From assembly GCA_028551475.1 (NCBI GenBank), contig CM052356.1, positions 11,125,884-11,189,883 of the forward strand: a stretch of 64,000 bases of DNA, read 5' to 3'. Position 1 is the first letter of the stretch, and each line of letters opens with the position of its first letter. The stretch comes from Casuarina equisetifolia (lineage: Eukaryota > Streptophyta > Magnoliopsida > Fagales > Casuarinaceae). Below are positions 35,660 through 48,270 of this stretch, piece after piece. The notes under the pieces are model-generated. The model was not told the origin of the DNA. It made no database searches and saw only the letters and a program-made list of their open reading frames with translations. A program made the translations under genes and the position numbers.

Positions 35660-36917
35660 TAATTTTTATAATCAGCAACTTCAATTTATATTCAAAATTT
35701 GTCTTTGAAGTTTAAAAATAAAAATTAGAAAAGGTAGAAGTAAGGTTTCAAAACTCAATTCGACCTCCCTTCTGAGATTACCTAAACACTTTTCACATGA
35801 CTCTATGTTTAGTAATCCTAGATTGAATAAGACACCCCCACAAACACAAGGTGGATGCACTAATCCCATATGGAGATTGATGACCAATTCATGGAACCAT
35901 CCCTGCAAGTGAGCTTTTATGAAGAGGTCAGCAATCTTCTGTTAAGGTTGCAAGTGCGCCAAGAATCCTTCATCTATGAAGCACAAGACTAAACTCAATC
36001 TGACCGGGAAACAGAATGGTCAAGTCTAATTTTAGGGTGCGCAGCATCATTGTGTTTGAGAAACATAGAATTGAGATCCAAGGGAACCAAATCCAATTCG
36101 ATTTGGATTGGGTTGGATCAAAAATCAGATTGATTAAGGTTGGGCTAGATTGGAACTTGGAGCAAAGATTAATAGGCTCAACTAGGTTTTGAATGTGGTT
36201 GGAGGGGGTCGGTGTGGGCAATGCATGTGGTACATGAGTTTTACTGATCGAACTACGTGCGGTACATGCACACCTCACGAGTCAAGCTACGTGCCTTGTG
36301 GATCAGGCAATGCGTGTGGTACATTTCTGACTTACTAATCAAACGAGGCGTGAGTGCACCGATGCATGATTGGGGGATGGGCATGGTACACACACATGCC
36401 TTACGGATCAGACGATGCATGTAACCATTGTGAGACATGTGTGGTACAGGCATGCCGTACGAATCAAGTGACACGTGAAGCACATGCACGTCTCACATTG
36501 TATCGGGACTCAAGGGGTAAAAGACCCACGATGGTGTAAAACCGGAGAAATTCACAAAGTACTGAATGTAAAAAAGAGAGCGTAGATCTCTAGAAACAAA
36601 GAAATAAGTAGGGATGAATAAGGTTTGTGAATGAATAGAAACTCTATTTTCCGATCAGAAAACACATGTATAAGGAATTTCCTCTGACTCGTATTCCTCA
36701 CCATCTTCTAACTCTAATACCATAAAAGTGAAGTAGGATAAAAAAAAGAGACAGAGAAAGAAGAATAATGAATATATTGATTATATTGAGCTGCATGTTT
36801 AACATGTACCGAGAAAGCTCTTCATCTAGACCTTGTGAATGGTTATTGGATCGGCTATATCCTGTTATAGACTCCATTATTATTAGTCGTAGGTTGAACA
36901 AGTCACTGTTCCTAACA
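35660..36917 (-). mobile_element. Decayed Copia relic in copy B
   Basis: This is the same relic as at 15560-16818. Its RNase H tail (WFHELVINLHMGLVHPPCV) reads leftward from about 35910. LTR-like starts lie at about 35845 and 36917 (TGTTAGGAACAGTGACTTGTTC). Its presence in both copies places the insertion before the duplication. Confidence 0.6.
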
Positions 36918-37364
36918 CTTCAATTGTTAACTTGAAATTTAATCGTTGACTCAAATGCGGCATGTCACCACAAATCTTTACGCAGCAGACAATCTTGCAC
37001 CATCGAAAACATCGTCGCATGGATGGAAGGAGTCATGCAGGCTTATGCAATCACCAGGACTTGCTGAAATGTTCTTGAACATACATAATCACATATGGCA
37101 CGTTAAAGCAAAACAAAAGAATAGATGAACCAGTTGGATGTGAAATTATCCTACCATCGTTTTCTCTTATAGACCAAATATCCACAAGTGCAAAACAGAA
37201 GTAGAGTTTTTAAAGCCCAAGTTTAGAGCACCTCGATTAATAGCAATGCAAGCACCTTTTGTGTTTCTCATGGCATTCTGTATTAGTTCTGTTCTGTGAC
37301 GAGATATTTCAAACCTTTGAAACGAGCAATAACTGGTTAGGATCACTGAAGAACAATTTGAAAC

Positions 37365-40300
37365 TTAGAAGTTTGGGCAGCCGTCAACCGATACACCCTT
37401 TGCAGTGGGGCATGATGCCAGCAGACAGTGCTCAACGCCCCACTTAGGGTCAGAACCCCACCAGTGCAGGTTTATGTTCTCTAAGCCCAGTGCAAAGTAA
37501 ATAACTAGAGTCATGAACGCGACCCCAGCATCCAAAGCTGCAGATAGGACATAATTATACGTCTGCCACCATTTCTTTCGAAACCTGAAGACGAAAAAGT
37601 TGAAGATCGTTCCAACGAAAATCCAGGAAGTATAGTTCAATGTTGATGCTGGAGGCATAGCACCAGTTGAACCCAGGAGCACTGGTAGGTTAATGAGGGG
37701 AATCCAAGATTGAGTTGGGAATGCCTTGTGCAGGAGCCATACTACAACCGGTCCCAATAATCCCCCAAGAAAGAACCAGTTAAGGGCTGAGTACTGTCCG
37801 CGAGAGCCAAAAATGCGCTTAGGACCCACCAAACCCCAGATAACCGACGCATCGAAGAAGACATGGGAGTTGGGACATGTCCAAGGACTATCTGAATCAG
37901 AAGCGGCGTGGCATATGTTGGGGATGTTGTTCAAAAGCCATGACGCCACGCCAAGATTGACGGTTCCAGCTATGATAGTTCCAATGAACTAGAATGCACA
38001 AGACCACAAAAGAGATGTAAGAAGTAATGATCGAAAATAGACAGTTTGATAGTCTTTTCCGATTCATTCGAATAGGTACGGTTGCTGTTAAAAAATGATC
38101 AGGTTCTAGGACGAACAGTCATATGCTTTCACCAATTTCGGAAGATCTCGATAAATTATTCTAGTACAAATAGTGGTGAACGTACCTGAACTAGGAACAT
38201 CGATCTTGGAGGGATCTTCATGTAATGCCCTAGTTTGAAATCACTAAGAAATGCGATCGCCTGACTCATGCTCATATACCCGTATGTCTTGAAGCAGACA
38301 TTGGCTATGGGTCTTCCGGGCAATATTGTTCCCATTATGTACTCGGTGATGACGTTTAGGCCTGGGGTCTGTACCAGAAGTGTTATTAGTGGATGATGAT
38401 TCCAGGAATCAGTACACTGATAACAAAGCTAATAAAGCAAATCCCTCTTCATACGGATTTGACTCATCAAAATAATTTAACAGAATGCGACGACTTACAT
38501 GCTTCATCATCTTGGATGTATGACATTCTTAAGGAAACTTGTAGATCGATACTTAGGAATTTACCTCTCCTAAAAAGAAGTTTACCTGATTCGTGGTAGC
38601 AGTTATGATGGCGATCGGAAGGGTAAATATGAAGGAGAGAGCAGCTGCGAATAATAGTCCCCACCATGGCATCTGGACTTCATTTTTCCTTATGATAAAG
38701 AGTGCGAGGGAGGCAGCGACAGTCACAACCAGAAGCAAATAAAACCACCATGAAGGTATGTCCTTGTAGTTCTTCATCAGTCTGGTATGAATATCCTCCT
38801 TCTCCTTACAAGAAGCTCGATATCGATCGTAAATCTCCCTGTGGCATTGCAGTTCAATGTCAAACACAATCCTTTTATAATCTTGCTTGGAAATTTATAT
38901 AGAGATAGTTGGTTAACAGCTTTGAGAACAAAACATCAAATGATCGTGTGTGAGTGAACAGATTAATAAAACATTACCTTCCGTAGAACAAAGCCACGTG
39001 AGAAATTGTCGATGCAATAGCAGCAAATCCTAACCCGTATGCGAGAGCAAAGAATATGCTCAAATGGATCCTCCCCTGCTGATCATACTGACGAGTATCT
39101 AAGTCAAACTTGTCACTGACGATCAATGAAATATTATATAGCTGACCCTGAGCTGTAAACAAGTCTACTGAAAAAATAGGAAACGTTTTGGCATTATACA
39201 AGTTCAGCCCCCAGTAGGAAATGGGAACTATTATGTAGGCCACCAATACAAAGCCTACGAAGACGTTAACGACTGCAAAGAAGGGAGTTATTAGAGGGCT
39301 GTATAGGTAAGAAGCCACTGTCGCCCAATCCAAGGTCAAGGCCCCAATCCCAAGTCCCTCCAAACCTGACCCAAGCTGCTGAGCAGTGACTGAATGAGGA
39401 AAGGCCCAGCAGACCCAGGCGATGCTTTGCAGTGTTTGAAAGAGGTAGCCGGGGAAAATTTCCCAAGAAAAACTACAAACTAAGGCAATCAGAAAGAACT
39501 TCATTCGTGATATCCCGCGCTTTTTCTCATCATTTCCTTCCTTTTCGTGCAATGTCCTACAATCCATTGAATGTGTAAGTACGTTATCTAACAATTGTTT
39601 GCGCAATCACAGATTAATTCGTGAACGGAAAATGACTATGATCTTAAATCTTGATAATCAGGATTGTACCACGCCCAAATGATTTCCAACAAAAGAGCAA
39701 GAAGCAGCTTGAATGGAGCTAAGAGTAAACAACAAGAAATTGACCACTTGGGATCTCATATCTGAAGTCCATAGGATTCAGAAAAGAGTAATAAAAATAG
39801 GAAAATATCATGTTATAAACACTTTTGTTACCAAAAAAAATTTGTACAAAAAGATAACCTAACTAATGGGGTTTCAGAAATCAAGAAAAAAAAAAAGGAA
39901 GAAAAAGATTAACGAAAAATAAGAAGATGAGAATTTAACAACTATGGATGCCATGCTTGTCAACAAGCACTCAACTTAATAGTGAGCAAACGTTACTTAA
40001 AATCTCTTGATTTTAGTTTTATTATTCTAAAGATACATAAATATATATATTTTTAATTAAAAAAAGGTCATACATAAGAAGTATGTTTTTCTATGATTTA
40101 GTGAGCCAAGTGATGGATGATATGTTACAAGTATAACTAGATGTTGTGTCACACTCATTAAAATCAAGAAATCAAACTAAGAAACGACAAACATGAAAGG
40201 GAAATAAAAGGTATGGTATGAATTTTGCAACGTTCTTAGAATATGTTGGCGTGGTTTCCAAAGCATACCGGAAGAGAGAGATTTGAACGAGGGTGCTGGG

Positions 40301-41260
40301 CCACCACATACGAGCCGGCTCCACCACATACTTTCTCAAGAGCCCAGCCCAACCGTATCCCAAGACCTACATACCACCATACACGCGCATGTTAACAACA
40401 GAAGAACATGCACAGGGGTGGCAATCAGAGTAACATATCAAAGGCACAACTCTTGCACGTTTGTGATTGGTTCAAACTGGAGTTTTCGCCCATAGCATTC
40501 AACAAAGTATACAAAAGATTCATTCTTTTCACTTTTGCCAAAAGAGGACTGCAATATCAAGTTGTGACATCGATTTAAGTTCATTAGTCTGAGTGCAAAA
40601 AATGTCATATTGTTGTTGGATTGGACTGCATCTTCTCCTCTTTTCTTTTGGATTCGGAAATCAAATCGGGGCAAAAGTGAGAAGGATTTAGGAAAACTTG
40701 GGAAAAGTAAACGAGTGGGAAAAATGAAGGGGAAGAAGAACCTGGGTGGTGATGATAATAAGCCAAGCAGAGTAGAGAGAGATACGCTTGTGATAAAAAG
40801 CCTTTATAATGTCATAGATATAAATGGCAAAAGCAGGACCATTCCCAAAAGCGCTTCCAGCATTTGCAAATATAGAGATAAGGACGTGCTCCTTCATGTT
40901 GAAAGGGCCAGGATTAAGCGAGAACTCGCGGGACCCGTAGCCGGGGACCCGAAACTTGGTTGTGGGAAGATGAGCCGCCATGAAGCGTCCTATGGGGAGG
41001 GTGGCCACCTGGACGGTGATCTGGCTGATGACGAGGGGCTCCCTGCGGTAGGAGAAGAACTGGTTGAGGAAGGAGAGGAGGACGCAGGAAAGCACGCCCA
41101 GGAACCACATTCGGAAAGTCCATACGGGGACTGACGGGTCATCCGTCGTGGGAACCGTCAGGCGGACTTGCTCTATTGGTGACTGGTCCTCTTCGTCTAC
41201 CTTGGTAGGTGCATCCAGCTCTTCCCTGAACGACCCTTCCTCTGTTTCCAAGGTTCCCAT
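37365..41260 (-). CDS. Oligopeptide transporter, OPT family (intact)
   Basis: This is a proton-coupled membrane importer of the OPT family. Plant members of this clade move tetra/pentapeptides, glutathione-type peptides or metal chelates across the plasma membrane; the substrate here is unknown. Six exons: 40742-41260, 40269-40366, 38978-39556, 38586-38838, 38186-38368, 37365-37988. They sum to 2256 nt, 751 aa, with GT-AG introns and in-frame joins. The length fits the family (about 720-760). The N-terminal cytoplasmic part holds the conserved [20 protein letters not shown] region. The family signatures NPG (residues 116-118) and KIPPR (about 534-538) are present. Many hydrophobic segments span the protein. 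The start [10 protein letters not shown] is shared with the duplicate. The last residues are GCPNF. The gene sits alone, with its own upstream region inside the duplicated block. Confidence 0.93.
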
Positions 41261-43001
41261 CTTGTGTGTGTTTAATGAAGAGATTCCGATATTTCTTTCT
41301 CTGCGAGTTGCGGTTGGGGTTTAAGTACTGCTCTTCATTGTATACAAATATGAATACCTTTGGAGAAGAGGTCAACTAAGGACGTCAACAACAAGACAGT
41401 GGTGAAGCGTGCAAGTATTGAGTAATATTGTCCTCCAATTAACCCTCTCATTGTCACCAATCTTTTAACCTTTACTGGAAATAAAGCGCAAGTTCTGGTC
41501 TGTAATCCTTTCTTTTTGTAGTAATTATCGTCCACCATCAATTATTTTATCGCGTCCGCTGTGAGATACACAAGATACTCTCACACTCCCGCCCAACGAC
41601 AAAGGAACAAAAAGATTCAGATCTTCATCCTTCGATGAAATTCAAGTATGGATTTGCAAAACCCTTGCAAATACCGCCTAAATAATAATTTAAGGTTCTG
41701 GAAAAACGTGATATAAATTGAAGAACCCACAAAATTTTATGTTATTTGAAAGTCTAAAACAATTAATTCACAAAAATGGAAATGATCACTTGGAGGTGAA
41801 AACCACCGTAAATGGCACTTCGGAGAAATGGTGCTAAGAGAGCAGTTCGCGTGCCGTTAACGTAAATACGGAAGATTAAGAGACTACCCAGTTTTCTTCC
41901 GCACATATCTCTGCCTCAACGCTGGATTCTTCTAGAGCGATGGTGACAAGCAATCAACCCTCGTTCAAACGGAAAAACCATTAAATGTCACAATCAAAGC
42001 CAACCGGGCATGTCATCACAAATAGGTCTTTTCCCTTGGAATGTAACATCCCCAGACTGATTTTCTCGATCATGTCGATTATGGAAACAATATGCCAAAA
42101 GTTTATATCAGTCCAAGCCTCTTCGAAGATTCCATACAGCACTTAAAAAATATTTCTTTTTTTTTTCCTTTAATTGATTGAAATCCGAAGATAGTGAAGA
42201 GGCACATAGCGAGTCATATTCATCTAGGCCTTCAAGTCAGCTGTGAGTGCTGGACTTTTTAATTTACCCTCTTGGGAGATGCATTAGAGCTAGCGCTGAA
42301 ACTGCAGTTCCGCCGTCGGAAGTCTCTCAAATAAGCATTGTTTTTTTTTAGGGACAAGACTTATCATGAATCCTAGAACAGGGAAACAAAATTGTTGATA
42401 AGCGTTCAAGGTATGTATGAATGACTAGAATGAGAGAATAAAACCTAACTCAAGAGAACTAAATTATTGGGCCACGCCACACATGTACAAGGCCATACCC
42501 CAATGGGTAATGACAGTATACAACTAAGTAATATCATTTTCTAAATACACTATTTTTGTTGATTTTATTGGATTTGTTAAGAATTTTAAATGAAAATTGG
42601 TAAAGGTTAAATTAATCTTTTATTATGTGGAACTAAAAGTAAACATGTAAACTAATTTCATATTCATGTTATGGGCATTAATAGGTGTATCTTATCTTAA
42701 ATATTATCTTAGTTGTACCTAGTGGTTTTTCTCTTTTATCTTACTTTAAAAAATGAAGACCATAGGAAAATTTTGTTAGGCATAAAAAATTAGAAATTTT
42801 CTTCTATATTGAGAATTTCTCTTCAATCATTTAGCATCATAATCAAAAAGATTATTCCTTCATACTATAAGTGCTGGGAAATCATCCTAAACCACATAAA
42901 TTTTGTTTCTTTCTTTCAATCCTCTTTTGTGTATGCGTTTGATATTGTAAGTGCTTAGAATTACTTGTAAATTGTTGCTTCTAATCCAAAAAACTAGTGT
43001 A
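41261..43001. other. Upstream region of the intact OPT gene (copy B)
   Basis: This is non-coding and homologous to 21010-22771. Strong similarity continues for about 1.7 kb upstream of the ATG, so both copies began with the same promoter. No TATA box is called with confidence. Confidence 0.55.
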
Positions 43002-43014
43002 TGATGATGGAGAC

Positions 43015-43701
43015 CGTGAGATATGAGATGCCCCACTTTTGTAGGACAAGGATCCATATCAAGGAATGATTGCTAGATTGATGTATTTGATCCACACTTG
43101 TCTAGACATTGCCTATACTCATGCTCCAAAGCAACTACATATGGATACAATAATGAGAGTTTTAAAGTACATTAAAAGGACTCTTAGTCTCAAAATCTTT
43201 CTTTCTTCATCATCTAGGTAAAAGCTTACTTGTTTTTGCAACTTAAATTATGTGACTTCCCTTATGTCACAAAAGTGCTTAACATGATATTGCATTAAAT
43301 TAGGTGATTCACTAGTATCTTGGTTGACTAAGATGTTGCCTACAATATCATGGTTTTTTGCTAAAGCCATGGGATACATCATATGTGAGATTATCTAGTT
43401 GCTTGGACTGTTCAAAGATCTAGGGGTCATCATCCCTCGTCCTGTCTTGATGTGTTGTGATAGCAAAGCCGTTATGGATATTACTACTAGTCTAATCTTT
43501 TATAAGTGAACCAAGCACATTGAAATAGATTATTATTTTATAAATGAAAAAATGGACATGAGAATCATTTGAATACATTATGTGAATACGTAGGAACAAT
43601 CTATAGATTTATTTACAAAAGCTTTATGCAGTCTACAACACCAACATTTTTTATCCAAGCTTGGGGTTATAGATTTGTATGAATACAAGCTTGAGGAGGA
43701 T
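43015..43701 (+). pseudogene. Copia RT-RNase H 3' fragment
   Basis: The C-terminal end of a Copia polyprotein: a connection motif (GMIARLMYLIHTCLDIAYTH), RVLKYIKRTLSLKIF, RNase H with SWFFAKAMGYIICEI, LLGLFKDLGVIIPRPVLMCC, the catalytic DSKAVMDI, TKHIEIDYYFINEKM, and SIDLFTKALCSLQHQHFLSK followed by LGVIDLYEYK. Several stops interrupt. The fragment abuts the right end of duplication copy B. It differs in sequence from the Copia element at 1-14.4 kb. Confidence 0.85.
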
Positions 43702-43900
43702 TGTTGAAATCGTTGGTTTGTGGGCCTCACTTTCCATGTATATTATAATAGGCCTAAGACCAAAATGTTGGTCTAGCTTGTCACGTTTTCTTCCTTATTA
43801 CCTTGTAAAGATATACAATTCTTTTTTGAGATTCATATTGGAATAAACTTGTAGTTCAAGGTTTTTCACTCACATCTCCGTTTCACCATGAATTGTTGCA
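43702..43900 (+). repeat. Probable start of the LTR of the 43-kb Copia fragment
   Basis: A polypurine tract TTGAGGAGGAT at about 43691-43701 is followed by TGTTGAAATCG. The right limit is not determined. Confidence 0.5.
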
Positions 43901-45564
43901 TTTTAGCTCTTCCATTGTTTCACTTCTCTTCAACTTGTAGCCTAGTTATCTTAACCCATACAACCATTAGGGTTGGTTCATTATGTAGGTCAATGTGGAG
44001 CAAACATCTAAAAATATTGAACCTACGAAGCCTAAAAGATAGTTTATCCCGTGAATGGGCCACACCAAAGTCCTCTTGTGATTGTAAATGGATAAGGACA
44101 TGGTGTGGATTTATCAATCCAACCACTGCCAGAAATGCAAGCTCCAGTTGGTGTTTACAAATTTATCAAATAGGCCGATTGGTAGCCTATAATTAGCAAA
44201 ATGAACAATGAGTGATAGTTTGTGATACTTAACAGGTCAAAGGTATTCGTCCCTTAAAATGTGAATGCTTGTCTTGCCTTCGCTATCTTCTCGGTCAATT
44301 TGGCTTTGTTGGTATGTTCGATATCAAAGGGAGGTTGGTTATCATATGTAAGGAAGATCATATAGATGCTTCTCAGTCTTAAAAAGGAAAGTGAAAAGGT
44401 GCCTTCAATTTGTAAGTGTTAGAATTCTATTAGGATCTCAAGACAGCATGGGCGTGTGGCATGTAGCTTACAAAGGGACAAAAAGGAGAACTTATAAAAG
44501 GGGCAAAAAGGACATGGAGCTAAACCAAGGCATCCATGGACCTCGAGAACACTTTAGCTTTCCATCCTTGCAGAATGCAATAGGACTAGCAGTAACTTGT
44601 AGCCAACTTGGTAGAAGATTGTAGTTGCAATTCATAGTGGTTAGCAGTAGTTTATGCCTTGCATTCATAGTTGTTATTGGTAATGTTGTTGGTAATGCTG
44701 TGAAGTGCATATTGTGTTAATTCCAGAAAAGGCTTAATACTATAGGAATTGCTGTCAGATTTGTGTACTCTTTCTTTGTGTTAGCTTGGTTTTCCTTGCA
44801 GATTTGAACCACATGCTGCATGGCCGACTGTTGGTCTACTGGGGATGGTGTGTGGGCCCATCTTCCGAGTCTAGTTATTCCTAAAGAACATCTGTGACCG
44901 GTACCGTCGCGCATCCAGTAGTTGCGAGTTGAACTATCAAGAGCAACAAAAGAAGCTAACTTTAATACCATGCGATGCCTGCACGTGGTCATGCCATGGG
45001 AGTTCCAATATTGAAGGACTAACCAAGTGCTGAAAATTGAAAAGTTTATCCACTAAGCAAGATTTCTTGCCAACCAACCGTCTCTATACATGCTAACAAG
45101 TCAGTATGTAAATGTAATACAAATAAAAAAAAATAGGATTAAGGCCTTAGTTGCCAAAAACAAAAAAAAACAAAAAAAAAACCATACTTTTCACTATTCT
45201 TCGTATGATTTGATCTGTTCCCGCTCTAGTAGCCAGAACTGTATTCCGGAGAGCCAGGGGTCCAATAATCAAGTAATGATTTCACATGGTTTAGATCATG
45301 ATCACGGCTTAGGTCCTTTTGTGCGCAGGAGCTTGAGACCGGATGGTGAACTTAAACGTTCGCAGAGGCGCAGGAGACATGGCAAAGCCTTGGATCGGAT
45401 CACCCAGTCTCGGTACGAACTTACACTTGATTCTGTACATCATGGTTGCCCGATCCCTGTCCATCAACTTCAGTGGAAGCATGAGGATCAACAAACCTCT
45501 GACATGTTAAGATTTAATGGGAATTGGAATTTCTGGCATTTACCGACCCACCCAGACAATGAAA
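43901..45564. other. Intergenic, no gene recognised; possible LTR-like stretch
   Basis: No ORF here shows family similarity. A stretch from TGTTAGAATTCTATTAGG (44417) contains a TATA-like CTTATAAAAGGGG at about 44490 and may be a solo LTR, but no matching target-site duplication was found. Poly-A-rich runs occur near 45160-45182. Confidence 0.4.
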
Positions 45565-48270
45565 TCAAATGAGACCTCCAAAGTCTCCACAGGAACAGCG
45601 TCCGTGGACGAATTTATGAAGTCGCTTGCTATCTCGAATGATGATTTCCCTCGCAGTCAGCAATGAAACGAACTTGGCAAAATTATGGCAGTCCCGGCAC
45701 ATAAAAATACTCTTGATAACCCGTACTGGAGCAGCATTGGGCACGTTCAACAACCCAAATGCAATAGCCAACTTTTCACTGTGATAGGTAGTGGAAGAGG
45801 GTGTCTTTTCCTCCTCATCGTTTGCATCCAAAGCATCCAACGGCTCATATCCAAGAGCATTTGCTCGGCCAAGCAAATCCTCCAAGGATTTATAAATATC
45901 TGAGGTATGAAAATGTGATTTGTCATTCGGTTTAAATGAATAAACCTTGTTTTTGACGCTAATCCAGCTAAAATCCTTTAATTGTCCTACTTTCTCTTCT
46001 CTCATCATCTTTCTTACCATAGAGACATCCTGCCATCGACCTGCTGAGAGATACATGTTCAACAACAAGACATAATTCTCCGTCCTTTTTGGTTTGAGCT
46101 TCAGCAATTCTTCCGCCGCCTCAAATGCCAATTCTAAATTCCCATGACTTCTACACCCGCCAATTAATAGCGACCATATAAACTCATTGGGTTCTAAATC
46201 CATGTTCTTGATAAAATCAAAAGCTTCATTCAGCCGACCCAACCTCACAAACATATCGATCAAGCATGCAAAATGATCCATTACAGGCTTAATCTTGTAT
46301 TCCTTTTGCATCATCTCGAAATAACTGAGTGCTTCATTGACCATTCCAGCTTGGCTACAAGCCGATAGAACGCCCACAAAAGTGATCTGGTTTGGTCTAA
46401 CTCCAGCTAGTCGCATATCATCAAACAGCTGCAACGCTTGCTTAGACCGGCCTTGCTGAGAAAAACATGCAATCATAGAAGTCCACGATATCATAGTTCT
46501 TGTATCCATCTCCACAAAAGCTTTACATGCTTCCTCAATGCTTCCACATTTGCTGTACATGTTAATTAGTGCAGTGCTCACCACCACATCCGATAAAAAA
46601 CCGCTTTTAATGGTCTGAGCATGAATTTGCTCCCCCTGCTCTAGGGCCACCAATCTACTGCATACAGTTAAGATGCTAGAGATGGTAAATCGATCAGGGT
46701 TCATGCCTGAACGGTTCAATTTAACAAAATTGTTAAGTGCCTCGTATCCGCTTTTATGTGCTGCAATATCATCATCCACAAGTTCCATCATCTGTGCATA
46801 ACCTGCAATCATGGCATTCCACGTCACCAATCTAATAGTTTCCATCTCATCGAACAGTTTCTGAGCCTCATTCATGCATCCACATTTGAGGTACAAATAC
46901 ATGATTGAATTCTTCAAGTGTAGATATGATTCGTAACCAAGTTTAATGCTCAACGAGTGAATTTGAGCTCCGAGACCCAAAGAGAGTGTTGTACAACACA
47001 AGCTCGACACAGAAGTCAGGGTCATCTCATTGGGTTTGATGTTCTCAGCAAGCATTTGAGAGAAAAATCTTAAACCCCTAGCAGCTTTACCATTTTCACC
47101 ACAAGCGGAGACCACTGCAGTCCATGAGATTACATCCTTTTCCCTAATTCTCTCAAAGGATTTAATAGCAGACTCCAAGTAGCCAAGTTTGGAATATAAA
47201 CTACAAACGGCATTGCCAAGACTGTTGTCGAAGTCACTCCCGTATTTTATGATATAGGCATGAAATTGTTCGCCCAACCTTACAGAAAGCAATAAAGAAC
47301 ACGCATTTAGAGCAGATCCAAAGGTATAATTAGTAGGATAAGCGCCAGCCTCCAACATTTCTTGGAAAACCTGGATGGCAATTGCTGGCTGCGAATTGTT
47401 AACATAACCCGTCATCAGCGTTGTCCATGAAACAGCATTTCTTTGAGGCATATTTTCGAATACTTTACGGGCGCTATCCATGGTTCCACATTTTGCATAC
47501 ACGTTAATCAGGATCGTCATGACAAACAAATCTGCTTGTGTTCCTGTCTTCACGATATGACCGTGAACAATTTGTGCTTCCATTACTGAATTCCTTTCCA
47601 AGCATTTTTGCAAGAGGGGAACATAGTGAGATGATTGGACCTTTTCTGGCCCCTCTTTTATTAACGAAAGGGCCTCTCGAAAGTCCAGAGACTTCAGCTC
47701 TGAGCTTCCATCCACTTGGGTAAGTCTCTGATTCTTCGGATATGAGATGCCTTGATTCTGGGATACACTACAGTATTATGATTACTCCATGCTTGATAGT
47801 ACACATAAAAGTGTTGAATTTCAAACTGCTTGAACTCGTCTACAGTAAGCTTAAATTTTGGCAACTACAAAAGTTCTCATTATAAGGGGGGCTATTTTAA
47901 ATTGAAAACCTTACAGCTCTCAAAATCAAGCTTCTCCAAACCTTAAAAAGGCCCTTGTGGTTCTAATTTGTATATATAATTCGTCAATCAATAAATAAAA
48001 ATAGAAAAACCGTGGAAGTAAAAACACGTAGACGTCTGAGGCTTCAAACATCAAATTATGTACAGCATCTTATACAAGTTTCTGAAAGTTAAAAAATCAT
48101 GTTTTCTTTAATTACTTGAAGCGAACATAGTGGAATAAACACGAAAAAAAATCACATATTTAAAGTAGAAGAAGTACCTTTTCCGTGGCAGGAGAACTGG
48201 TAAGATGCTTTCTGAATTCTGGGTCGGGCTTGAGAGTGCGAGGAAGAGCAACTGAAGGCAAGGAAGCCAT
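45565..48270 (-). CDS. PPR protein, PLS class with E and DYW domains
   Basis: This is an organelle RNA-binding protein of the plant combinatorial and modular PPR family. DYW members usually direct C-to-U editing at specific mitochondrial or plastid sites. Two coding exons, 48178-48270 (31 codons) and 45565-47757, give 761 aa. Exon 1 encodes MASLPSVALPRTLKPDPEFR and more, basic and Ser-rich, which fits an organelle targeting peptide. The donor is GAAAAG/GTACTT and the acceptor TATCCCAG/AAT, both in phase 0. The codon at 47713-47715 is GTG (Val 46), not a start. PPR motifs run from about residue 60 to 560 (for example DLFVMTILINVYAKCG, DVISWTAVVSACGENG, DVVVSTALINMYSKCG). The E region follows, then a DYW domain with HSEKLAIAFGLL (the deaminase HSE) and CRDCHNFAKF. 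The end reads CSCGDFGGLI instead of CSCGDYW. The editing target is unknown. Confidence 0.9.
47758..48177 (-). other. Intron of the PPR gene
   Basis: The 420-bp AT-rich intron separates the presequence exon from the PPR exon. It is inferred from splice consensus, matching phase and the lack of an ATG near the PPR exon start. Confidence 0.75.

Larger units (their letters stand above)
34613..43001. repeat. Segmental duplication, copy B
   Basis: This is the direct-orientation partner of 14422-22771. It retains about 153 bases (37099-37251) lost from copy A and carries the intact OPT gene. Shared content in order: a short GC-rich leader, the Copia relic, the OPT gene, the OPT upstream region, and about 1.7 kb of AT-rich sequence. 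Confidence 0.93.

Noticed and set aside
44391..45572. Several 70-160 residue ORFs between the Copia fragment and the PPR gene
   Set aside because: No recognisable domain. They include low-complexity Lys runs from poly-A stretches, and one is antisense to the end of the PPR region.
47538..47723. Plus-strand ORF over the PPR N-terminus
   Set aside because: It is antisense to the PPR coding exon.
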